DNA from: Rhynchonema sp. JSB1_4
Lineage: Eukaryota; Nematoda; Chromadorea; Monhysterida; Xyalidae
DNA: 64,000 nucleotides
Direction: 5' to 3'
NCBI GenBank assembly: GCA_030248065.1
Contig: JASAMV010004886.1
Span: 1 to 64,000 of the forward strand
Position numbers and translations under genes: made by a program. Position 1 is the first letter of the stretch; every line of letters starts with the position of its first letter. The notes under the pieces are model-generated. The model saw nothing but the letters and a program-made list of their open reading frames with translations. It did not search any database and was not told the DNA's origin. Below are positions 1-9,261 of the stretch, in pieces.

Positions 1-107
1 CACTTTTCTTTAGGAGGTTCAGGTTCCGTTGTGAAAAACTGTTCTTCCGCAAGTCAATGTCAGAGAAAACGGCGCACAAAAATAAAAAAACGCTCTCTTT
101 TTCATAG

Positions 108-833
108 GCCAACCGGCGCCAGAACAGCACTGGATTCTGTCAAGCTGTTCAGCTGAATAAAAAGTGTCATGAGCGGATGGATGAACCACACTTTGTACTG
201 TTCTGGACACTTCAAGAAATCTATCAACGTTATAGGATGCGTTAAGAAGCAATCCACCAATGATAATACCGGAACGCTACTCAAATACAAAGGAACTAAC
301 CCGTCGCCTGATTGATCACAACGTGTTTTTAGTGACAGTGGACATCACTGCCAAGCATCACAAGATGCTTGATTGTGACTTGGAGGTTTGCTTTGGTGTT
401 TTTATCAAGAGTCAAGTAACGCACTGCGGTACGGCATAAGATTTCTGAGCAGTTTTTGCATTAGCGCTTGTCTCGACTCAATTTCAGGTGGTTGCACTGC
501 CTGAATACGGTTTTAAAAAGAGAGGGTGCCCCTATACCCCGCACACCTCGTGATGTCATAAATATACAGAAAAAAAACCCCACAGAAAGGCGCGGGATGA
601 AACAAAAACCAATAGCCCGAGATTATTTCGAAAAGCTATTTAATCAGAAGTGCAGTACTTACAAATGGCAAACAAATCCACCGGGTCAAGGCCATAAAAA
701 GTTGGCATTCTCGGCAACTAAAGTGTTATTCATGTGTTTGATTGTCGCGTACGGTGTGGCAGCATCCGTCGTGGTTCTGGAGTACGTCATTCAATTTGTG
801 GTGACACGGACTTTTCAAGTTTTGCTCGTATAA
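108..833 (+). CDS. IR/iGluR-like channel, 3' exons only, left palindrome copy
   Basis: Three exons (108-194, 236-385, 488-833) of the gene whose fuller copy is at 9262-11263. They encode the end of the second ligand-binding lobe (S2), with a Cys in the stretch KMLDCDLE where ionotropic glutamate receptors have a conserved Cys, then the final membrane helix near 700-800 and the stop at 831-833. Introns are 41 and 102 bp with GT/AG ends and phase 0. Between about 510 and 600 the reading frame stays open but the DNA no longer matches the right-hand copy, so part of S2 (after the residues TPRDVIN) is replaced by a lysine-rich stretch. That suggests a decaying or recombined copy. The 5' exons would lie left of the window. 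Assignment rests on the paralogue. Confidence 0.6.
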
Positions 834-927
834 TGTAATACTTATATGCTAACGTTTCGTTTTTCTATCGGGATGTAGGCGAATGTAGCAGGTATCGTTC
901 GCTTTCTCTTCACTTTATGACCGTTAA

Positions 928-1544
928 AGGGGCCTTTCGCATTTCAAACCCCCTTCAAACTTCGCATGTGTTTAGACAGCTGTCAAGGCGTCATAAAAGT
1001 CAAACACACCGGAGGTCTCACGTTTAGCATGAGGCCGGGAACAAAATCAAATGTGGACCAGCCCAATTTCCACCTGCGCATTCAGGCAACTCGCCTGATG
1101 ACAAGGGCGGTCAAGGCGCAGAATGTTTCGCACAATATTTGCCCCTGCCTCACTATAGAATTTAGCTTTTCTTTTTATTTCGAATTGCAACGAATTGTTC
1201 ATGCGTGGCTGCTAAATGTTTCAATGTCTGCTTGTCACGCTGGAATAATTCGTTGAAATTCGAAATATAAAGAAAAGCGAAATTCCATAGTTAGTGGTGT
1301 TGCACGTTTCATGCGAAACATTCATTCGCCTTGACACCTTTTTGATCAAGCAGTTTGCCTGAATGCGCAGGTATAAATTGGGCTGGTCCGCGGCACACTT
1401 TGTTCCCGGATGTTCTTCTTAAAGTGCATCTCCTGGTCGCATGCTGCAGATAGGGTTCTTGGTGCGTGAGAGATTAATAACGCCCTGAACAATATTCAAA
1501 TGCGTGCAAAGTTTGAAGGCGGTTTGAAATGCGAAAGGCCCCCT
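928..1544. mobile_element. piggyBac-like MITE (TTAA target), left arm
   Basis: Terminal inverted repeats start AGGGGCCTTTCGCATTTCAA and end with the complement. Both ends are flanked by TTAA (924-927 and 1545-1548), the target duplication of piggyBac transposons. No transposase is visible in its 617 bp. The counterpart in the other arm (8663-9167) is about 110 bp shorter and differs internally far more than the surrounding DNA. Confidence 0.8.
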
Positions 1545-1750
1545 TTAAACTAGGTACGATGTGACAACTGGACCAATAACAGCGGTTAATTGCTTCGTTA
1601 CCTCGCAAATTAAAGACAAATAAAAACATAAAACAAAAGAACATCCGGAAATTGAATGCACGAAGCCGAAGAATAAAAACGGTCCTGACGTGTGGTTAAC
1701 GGCAAACGTGCCGTAAGAGTCCCATGCTATACTTGGGACCAGTAGCGTGA

Positions 1751-1990
1751 GGGCTCCACCAGATAGACTCGAAACCCGAAACATAATTTTTTTTCATGTC
1801 CATTAGGGCTCCATTTGTCCATGTTTCTGGTTTCGGGTTTTGAAAAAAACCGAAACACGTAGCATGATAACCGAAAATGTTTCGACTAACTGTATAAATC
1901 GTTCACGTCAGCTACAAGTGGCAAGACCGAAACATTTTCGTTTATCGTGCTTTGTGTTTCGGGCTTTTTTTAAAACCCCGAAACATGGAC
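1751..1990. mobile_element. Harbinger-like MITE remnant, left arm
   Basis: Begins GGGCTCCACCAGATAGAC and shares the internal CGAAACATTTTCG/GTTTCGGG inverted stretches of the intact copy at 20442-20719. The far terminal repeat is missing and the start is followed by a short internal duplication of the GGGCTCC end near 1806. A degraded relative, seen again as the reverse complement in the right arm. Confidence 0.6.
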
Positions 1991-2564
1991 GAAATGCACA
2001 ATTGTCCAGAACATAAAATGCACAGTTGTGTAGAACAGCAGAACGTAAAATGCACAACTGTGCAGATGATGCAATGCAGAAGCAGAATTGTGCAGAACAT
2101 ATAATGTTTTCATGTTATGTTACATAACTTTATGTTCTGCACAATAGTGCCTTTTTTCTGCTGAGCTCGGTACCGCAGTGACCTGAACATAATTTGCAGA
2201 AAGATAGTAAGCCTTTGGCCTTGATATGGACCCTCCCAACTCCGATGAGCTGCCGCACTGAGCCGAGCACATTTCGCAGTTAGCTGGTGTGCCTTGATGT
2301 AGGCTCTCCCGCCCGACTATGATTAGCAACCGCAGTGGCCCTGACTCTGGACAATGATGACCACTGGACCCCACAGCACACATTCAAAAAAATCATGGTT
2401 GTCCAGAACGCACACGAAAATCCCGACCGACCTGTCAGACCATAGGCATCTGTTGATGATCAGATCGGATACTCGTGGTCACGTGACTTTTTTACCTTGA
2501 CGGTTTTTTGCGATTTGCATATTTCACTGCATTTTATTGGTGGACTGAAATTCCGTGGACCATA

Positions 2565-2891
2565 GGGCGGCCTTAGGTTGAACACGGAAACTGGAACACG
2601 GAAATAATTTATATATAAACCAGTTTCATGGATCTTCGTGCACGGAAATATTTCCGTGTTCCGTGATTTTTTTATGTTCAGTTGTGGCTGTTTGCGTCAA
2701 CACGAGAGCTTTTCACGTCAGCACGCTGGCTTTTGTCATCACCACCGCAAAAGCACCGTTTGCGTGCGTGAAGCAGCATTTCCGTGTTCTGTGGCAAGGA
2801 AATATTTCCGTGTTCCGTGATTCTCAAAAATATTCACGGAACACGGAAATATTTCATTGTTCCGGTTTCCGTGTTCAACATAAGTCCGCTC
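2565..2891. mobile_element. MITE with GGGCGG ends and 3-bp target duplication, left arm
   Basis: Ends are GGGCGGCCTTAGGTTGAACA and the complement AACATAAGTCCGCTC. The flanking triplet ATA is present on both sides (2562-2564 and 2892-2894). The interior is rich in the palindromic word CACGGAAATATTTCCGTG. Same family as the clean copy at 50215-50591. Confidence 0.7.
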
Positions 2892-3152
2892 ATAGTGGTG
2901 ACTGGATCCAAATGCTATGGACCGTAATGGTCACTGGCCACTCATCCTGCACTTTTACTTGGTGGACCCTATGCTACGGACCGTAATGGTCAATGGACCG
3001 TAATACTGCACTTTTAACTTGTGGGCCCCAATGCTGTGGACCCTACTGAGGGGTGGACCCTAATGCTATGGGTCCCAACACTGCTGGTCCCAAGTGTAGC
3101 ATGGGACCCTAATGCGCGCTGGGCCCGTTCCACAGAAGCGGATTACCTCAAC

Positions 3153-3340
3153 CTTTACACGAACACTAACATTAACATCTACACTGACAGTAACGTTTAC
3201 ATTAACACTAACGTTGTCACTAACACTAACATAAACGTATATATTGAAGTTGTCTTGAACGGAGCCAATAATATTCCGGTTCCAATTGAAGTTGTCTTGA
3301 ACGGAGCCAATAATATTCCGGTTCCACGTATTTCGGAAAT
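3153..3340. repeat. ACTAAC-type hexamer minisatellite plus duplicated 42-bp unit
   Basis: A run of irregular hexamers around ACTAAC/ACATTA (3153-3238) is followed by two adjacent copies of a unit starting ATTGAAGTTGTCTTGAACGG (about 3243-3284 and 3285-3326). The right arm has only one copy of that unit, so the duplication arose after the palindrome formed, or was lost on one side. Long open frames across this block on both strands are a by-product of the repeat. Confidence 0.75.
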
Positions 3341-3572
3341 GAAAGAACGAGAAACGCATGATTTTTTTAACACGCTCTCCAACTCGGTGCGTAAATTCTC
3401 TTTTGACTCCCAAAACAACTGAGTGTTGAACAACGTTGCTGTTCGCGTAAGCACGCAACAAATTGAGGTCAGCCAGCTGGAACTTATCATCATCTCTCTC
3501 GGCCCAATCTCTTTCTTTTGTTTGGAAAACCCGTGTAACCGGCGCATTTTTTAATCTGACCAAGCAAGCTTT

Positions 3573-4660
3573 AAATAGAGTATAGCAGTGGCTGGGGGGG
3601 TTACCCCCCTCTCAGTACTTACCTACCACAAAACCCAAGGGGGGTTGGGGGGGTTGAGTACTTACCTCTCACAACTCCAAATCATACCTCTCACAAGCAA
3701 TTTTATACCTTTTTAAGGCAAAAATCGGTTTTTTCACCTTATTTTCCCAAAAATCGCGCGCTCCGCGCCAAACCCACCCATATACCTATTTTTGGGTGAT
3801 TGTCGGCGATTATTTGGAAAAAGTACTATTTTTACCTCTTTTTTTGTCCAACATTGTATCACAACAACGGTGTTTTTTCGAGTTTTTGGGTGACCAAAAT
3901 ATACCTCTCACCTTCGGTCCAACCCCGATCATACTTCTCTACAATACTTTTGGGAGAAACTTTTCAAAAGCGTCCTGATCCGTAAAGCACACGCAACTGG
4001 GGCAGCCAGCTGAGTTTCGTAGCTATTCACAAATCGCTACGTGATTGTGGTGGGTTTAGATCCCAAGTCTCATATGGGTCTTGGATCTAGCAACTCGTAG
4101 AAAGTTAACGTTTATTTTCTCAAACACTATTATTATTACGTTTCTTCATAGTTTTTTGTTTTGTTTGGGGTTTGTTTTTTTAAAGTTTTTTTAAAAAGTT
4201 TTTTTTCCTCGCGTTGTGGACTATAAGATTTATTTTTTTTTTTATATGTATTTTTATTTATAGAGTGTTCTCTTTATGTTTTTTGTTATGTAATTTTGAT
4301 GTTCGTGGATGAAAAGTCAGAAATACCAAATCAAAATTTGTCTCATTTTAATTGAGGTTGTTAGGGGGGGTGTTCTTTATTGGGTGTTTTTGGTTTGTTT
4401 TGGGACCGGGTTTCCTTCTTCGTAACACTTCCCCAAATTCTGACTTCCTATGCCCTCTATACCTTTTTCCTCCGACGTCTCCCCCTCCAGGACTACACTG
4501 TCAAGGTATAGTATAGTGCACTAAGCAGGTAATAATGTGTAAATATTAATGAAAATGTACTTGGATGTACTAAATCCGCGCATAGCGCTTTTGCCTATTT
4601 GGGACAAAAAAATACCGATTTTGAGCCATTTTGAGGCAAAAATACCCATTTTGGGGTCGA
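3573..4660. other. Palindrome spacer, low-complexity, no gene seen
   Basis: Begins with CAGTGGCTGGGGGGG, a typical hAT-type left end of this window, and holds pyrimidine/purine-rich and T-rich filler. At 4487-4500 there is a right end CCAGGACTACACTG that resembles the CAGTGTAGTTCC family at 46162-48374. No matching 8-bp duplication was found for either end, so they are probably truncated insertions. No coding evidence. Confidence 0.5.
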
Positions 4661-4662
4661 AA

Positions 4663-4773
4663 TATGTTGACGATAGATAGATTGTTCCCAGAATTTGTTG
4701 ACGATAGATAGATTTGCCCATAAGTGTTGACGATAGATAGATGAAATCAAAAAGTGTTGACGATAGATAGATG
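4663..4773. repeat. Four-unit tandem repeat, about 30 bp
   Basis: GTTGACGATAGATAGAT occurs four times at roughly 30 bp spacing with diverged spacers. Units are direct and the spacers are unlike one another, so it is a simple tandem repeat and not a CRISPR array. Confidence 0.85.
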
Positions 4774-4792
4774 AATTTGGCCCCCCAAGTAC

Positions 4793-5226
4793 CAGTGGTG
4801 TCGTTGGGGGGAAGGGGGGGGGTTACCCCCCTAGTATCCGGTATCCGGTATCTTGATTTTTTCACCCAGGGGTATCCGGTATCCTGCTGACTTTTTGTCC
4901 AGGGGTATCCTACCCTAAAATTTTTCCGAAAACCGTAAAAATCGCCCATTTTTACCTCCAAAATGCTCAAAATCGCTTGCTAGCGCAAGCATAACCCCCA
5001 AAATAACCATTTTTTGCGCTTTCAACACCAATTTTGCTCGATTTTCCCCTTAAAAAATTGACCTTTTTTGAACAACCCCCCTGGGTATCCGAGATTTTTT
5101 ATTTTAGGGAGCAACCCCCCCTGGTATCCGAGATTTTTCATTTTGGGTATCCGGTATCCGAAAATTTTGGATCTTGGGTATCCGCATCCGGTATCCTGAC
5201 TTTTTCATTTCCCAACGACACCACTG
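4793..5226. mobile_element. hAT-type MITE with exact 8-bp TSD
   Basis: Ends CAGTGGTGTCGTTGGGG and CCCAACGACACCACTG are inverted repeats. Both flanks carry CCAAGTAC (4785-4792 and 5227-5234), an exact 8-bp duplication as expected for hAT transposition. The interior is GGTATCC-rich and non-coding. Same family as 45235-45664. Confidence 0.9.
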
Positions 5227-5236
5227 CCAAGTACTA

Positions 5237-5511
5237 TTGGTCGCACAATGACTTTATAAGAATTGGTCAAATTTTTTTCCTGAATCGCAAAGCAGGCTAG
5301 TGACGGGGCAATGACGTTGCGTTGCGCGATCACACACAAAACACATAGTAAAGAGAATGTTTCAGACCTGCGGCAACGTGGTTGATCTGCTAGATTATTT
5401 TCAGCTGAAAATGTTTTGTGAGAATCACAAATAGCGCAGTAGTTGAGAGTGACTGAACATGAAAATCAGGATTGATTTTGATGAATTCTTATATGGTCAT
5501 TGTGCGACCAA
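5237..5511. mobile_element. Tc1/mariner-like MITE (TA target)
   Basis: Ends TTGGTCGCACAATGACTTTA and GGTCATTGTGCGACCAA are inverted repeats flanked by TA. The clean copy is 31328-31611 and a damaged one lies at 49259-49535. A tRNA-like A-box word, TAGCGCAGT, lies inside at about 5430. Confidence 0.75.
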
Positions 5512-5547
5512 TACGCGGGTCAGAGTTAGGCACAGGGTAGTTGTACT

Positions 5548-6066
5548 CAGGGTTGGGCAAAAAACGTTTTTTTTCCAAAAAATCGTTTTTTTTTTAAAAA
5601 AAACGTTTTTTTTAAAAAAAAACGTTTTTTTTAAAACGCCCAGATGACCAAAATATGCTCCCAAAAAAATTGGAAAACGCTCATGTTGGGAAGAAAACGT
5701 GGTTAAATGAAGTAATTCTATGTGTTCTGAGGCAAAATAAACGGGTTTCAACCCTTTTCTAGCGAGTTGCTAAGATCCCATATCAGACCCGCATCATGGG
5801 ACGAACTTTGGCCGGGGTCATCACTGAAAGTCAAACTCCGTATATCGACGTATCTCGACAAAGTAAAAATTGGTCGAAAATTTTTTGAAAAAAATGGGAC
5901 AAAAAATTGATTTTCCTTGATAATCAGGGTACTTTCCCTGAAAAATTAGGGAAAATCAAGGAAATTCAGGATTTAAAAAAAACGAAAAACGACCCAGGCG
6001 TTTTTTTTTAAAAAAAACGTCGTTTTTTTTAAGAAAAAACGCCGTCGTTTTTTTTGCCCAACCCTG
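5548..6066. mobile_element. hAT-type MITE inserted at the centre of a short palindrome
   Basis: Ends CAGGGTTGGGCAAAAAACG and TTTTTTGCCCAACCCTG. The exact 8-bp duplication GTTGTACT is at 5540-5547 and 6067-6074. The outer flanks GGGTCAGAGTTAGGCACAGG and its complement meet perfectly once the insert and one duplication are removed, so the target was a perfect hairpin of about 53 bp. The interior is A/T homopolymer blocks with no gene. Confidence 0.92.
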
Positions 6067-6283
6067 GTTGTACTACCCTGTGCCTAACTCTGACCCGGTT
6101 TGCAGAAACGGAATCACAAAAACTTAAACATGCTTCCCCAAGCAAATTTCGCAAATTTTGGCTTACTTTTAGCTCAGGACGGTCCGGGCCGCGTTTTTGG
6201 ACTTTTAAATCGGGCCGGGCCGGGCCGAGGCTACCCGGCCGCCGGCTCGATCCTAATCTCTGGTTCTGTGGTGCGACATTGTA

Positions 6284-6473
6284 AAGGCAAACTACGCCAA
6301 CACGAGCCCGATTTCGCAGCTGGCAGATTAGTGAAACATTCATACCTGGCTGCTGATTGTGTTAAATGTTACACGTTGAAGAATATAAAGTGGAGCGTGA
6401 TGATTTTCTCTTTCTATTCGTTTTGAATACACACCAACTTCGAAATCGGGCTCGTGTTGGCGTAGTTTGCCTT
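6284..6473. mobile_element. Short MITE with about 33-bp perfect TIRs
   Basis: AAGGCAAACTACGCCAACAC at the left matches the complement at the right end, continuing perfectly to about 33 bp. TA flanks both ends (6282-6283 and 6474-6475). Immediately downstream (about 6491-6560) is a truncated left end of the CAGTGCTGTGG hAT family, which joins the minisatellite of the right arm. Confidence 0.75.
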
Positions 6474-7316
6474 TAGGTATTTAATTGAGTGCAGTGCTGT
6501 GGCTACTTTTGCGGGGCGGGTAGGGTACATAGGTGGAAAAATCCGGGGCGGGTAGGGGGGTAGTGTACCACTTACTAACGCTGACACTAACACTGACACA
6601 AACGTTAACATAAGTAAACACAAAAGAGAAAATCCTTATAGTCCAACCACGTGCTCATGAGACGAATCTTTTTAAAGCTTGCTTGGTCAGAAACAAAAAT
6701 GCGCCGGTTACACGGGTTTTCGCAAACAAAAGAAAGAGATTGGGCCGAGAGAGATGATGATAAGTTCCAGCAGGCTGACCTCAATTTGTTGCGTGCTTAC
6801 GCGAACAGCAACGTTGTTCAACACTCAATTGTTTTGGGAGTCAAAAGAGAATTTACGCACCGAGTTGGAGAGAGTGTTTTTAAAAAAATCATGCGTTTCT
6901 CGTTCTTTCATTTCCGAAATACGTGGAACCGGAATATTATTGGATCCGTTCAAGACAACTTCAATATATACGTTTATGTTAGTGTTAGTGACAACGTTAG
7001 TGTTAATGTAAACGTTAGTGTCAGTGTAGGTGTTAATGTTAGTGTTCGTGTAAAGGTTGAGGTAATCCGCTTCTGTGGACCGGGCCCAGCGCGCATTAGA
7101 GTCCCATGCTACACTTGGGACCAGCAGTGTTGGGACCCATAGCATTAGGGTCCACCCCTCAGTAGGGTCCACAGCATTGGGGCCCACAAGTTAAAAGTGC
7201 AGTGTTACGGTCCATTGACCATTACGGTCCGTAGCATAGGGTCCACCAAGTAAAAGTGCAGCATGAGTGGCCAGTGACCATTACGGTCCATAGCATTTGG
7301 GTCCAGTCACCACTAT

Positions 7317-7650
7317 GAGCGGACTTATGTTGAACACGGAAACCGGAACAATGAAATATTTCCGTGTTCCGTGAATATTTTTGAGAATCACGGAACACGG
7401 AAATATTTCCTTGCCACAGAACACGGAAATGCTGCTTCAGGCACGCAAACGGTGCTTTTGCGGTGGTGATGACAAAAGCCAGCGTGCTGACGTGAAAAGC
7501 CCTCGTGTTGACGCAAACAGCCACAACTGAACATAAAAAAATCACGGTACACGGAAACCGGAAATATTTCCGTTCACGAAGATCCATGAAACTGGTTTAT
7601 ATATAAATTATTTCCGTGTTCCAGTTTCCGTGTTCAACCTAAGTCCGCCC
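7317..7650. mobile_element. MITE with GGGCGG ends, right arm copy
   Basis: Mirror copy of 2565-2891, with ends GAGCGGACTTATGTTGAACA and AAGTCCGCCC, flanked by TAT on both sides. Non-coding, with several CGGAAATATTTCCG palindromes. Confidence 0.7.
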
Positions 7651-8220
7651 TATGGTCCACGGAATTTCAGTCCACCAATAAAATGCAGTGAAATATGCAA
7701 ATCGCAAAAAACCGTCAAGGTAAAAAAGTCACGTGACCACGAGCATCCGATCTGATCATCAACAGATGCCTATGGTCTGACAGGTCGGTCGGGATTTTCG
7801 TGTGCGTTCTGTAAAACCATGATTTTTTGAAAGTGTGCTGTGGGGTCCAGTGGTCATCATTGTCTAGAGTCAGGGCCACTGCGGTTGCTAATCATAGTCG
7901 GGCGGGAGAGTCTACATCAAGGCACACTAGCTAACTGCGAAATGTGCTCGGCTCAGTGCGGCAGCTCATCGGAGTTGGGAGGGTCTATATCAAGGCCAAA
8001 GGCTTACTATCTTTCTGCAAATTATGTTCAGGTCACTGCGGTAAGCTCAGCAGAAAAAAGGCACTATTGTGCAGAACATAAAGTTATGTAACATAACATG
8101 AAAACATTATATGTTCTGCACAATTCTGCTTCTGCATTGCATCATCTGCACAGTTGTGCATTTTACGTTCTGCTGTTCTACACAACTGTGCATTTTATGT
8201 TCTGGACAATTGTGCATTTC

Positions 8221-8462
8221 GTCCATGCTTCGGGGTTTTAAAAAAAGCCCGAAACACAAAGCACGATAAACGAAAATGTTTCGGTCTTGCCACTTGTAGC
8301 TGACGTGAACGATTTATACAGTTAGTCGAAACATTTTCGGTTATCATGCTACGTGTTTCGGTTTTTTTTTCAAAACCCGAAACCAGAAACATGGACAAAT
8401 GGAGCCCTAATGGACATGAAAAAAAATTATGTTTCGGGTTTCGAGTCTATCTGGTGGAGCCC
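8221..8462. mobile_element. Harbinger-like MITE remnant, right arm
   Basis: Mirror of 1751-1990, ending in CTGGTGGAGCCC. Same missing terminal repeat as the left copy, so the truncation predates the inverted duplication. Confidence 0.55.
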
Positions 8463-8662
8463 TCACGCTACTGGTCCCAAGTATAGCATGGGACTCTTAC
8501 GGCAGGTTTGCCGTTAACCACACGTCAGGACCGTTTTTATTCTTCGGCTTCGTGCATTCAATTTCCGGATGTTCTTTTGTTTTATGTTTTTATTTGTCAT
8601 TAATTTGCGAGGTAACGAAGCAATTAACCGCTGTTATTGGTCGTTGGACAGAACCTGGTTAA

Positions 8663-9167
8663 AGGGGGCCTTTCGCATTTCAAACCGCTTTCAAACTTTG
8701 CACGCATTTGAATATTGTTCAGGGCGTTATCAACCCCGCACCAAGAACCCATGAGCGACCAGGAGATCTTGAAAAATCCGGGATCAAAGTCCGAAAGCCA
8801 ATTTATCGCGTATTCAGGCAAACTGCTTGATCAAAAAGTGTCAAACAAAATTTCATCATGGACAAAATGCAAAAAATGATTATTCCTTTTCTTTTATGTT
8901 TTTATTCCAGCGGGACAAGCAAGGACATTAACATTTAGCAGCAATGAACAATTCGTTACAACGAAAAAAAAGGCTATTTTTATAGAGGCAGGGGCAAATA
9001 TTGTGAACATTCTGCGCCTTGACCGCCCTTGTCATCAGGCGAGTTGCCACGCAACCCTGATTTTCCCGGCCTCATGCTAAATGAGACCTCCGGTGTGTTT
9101 GACTTTTATGACTGACAGCTGTCTAAACACATGCGAAGTTTGAAGGGGGTTTGAAATGCGAAAGCCT
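8663..9167. mobile_element. piggyBac-like MITE (TTAA target), right arm
   Basis: Ends AGGGGGCCTTTCGCATTTCA and complement, flanked by TTAA at 8659-8662 and 9168-9171. At 505 bp it is shorter than its mirror copy, and its central part (about 8830-9010) aligns poorly with it. Confidence 0.8.
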
Positions 9168-9261
9168 TTAACGGTCATAAAGTGAAGAGAAAGCGAACGA
9201 TACCTGCTACATTCGCCTACATCCCGATAGAAAAACGAAACGTTAGCATATAAATATTACA

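Larger units (their letters stand above)
1..3572. repeat. Left arm of large inverted repeat
   Basis: Reads as the reverse complement of the right arm at 6640-10096: base 1 pairs with base 10096, and the first 60 bases differ at one position by eye. The arm holds the last exons of a receptor gene (108-833), a TTAA-flanked MITE, a partial Harbinger-like MITE, a 3-bp-TSD MITE and a hexamer minisatellite. It stops abruptly at about 3572, inside an element whose intact relative lies at 39160-39514. The outer end is beyond the window. Blocks of much lower similarity are embedded in the arm (about 510-600 and 1140-1440). Confidence 0.93.

Noticed and set aside
3021..3563. Asn/Val-rich open frames on both strands
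   Set aside because: Produced by the ACTAAC hexamer minisatellite; mirrored in the other palindrome arm.
4663..4773. Spaced direct repeats resembling a CRISPR array
   Set aside because: Eukaryotic context, only four units, spacers short and irregular, no cas genes.
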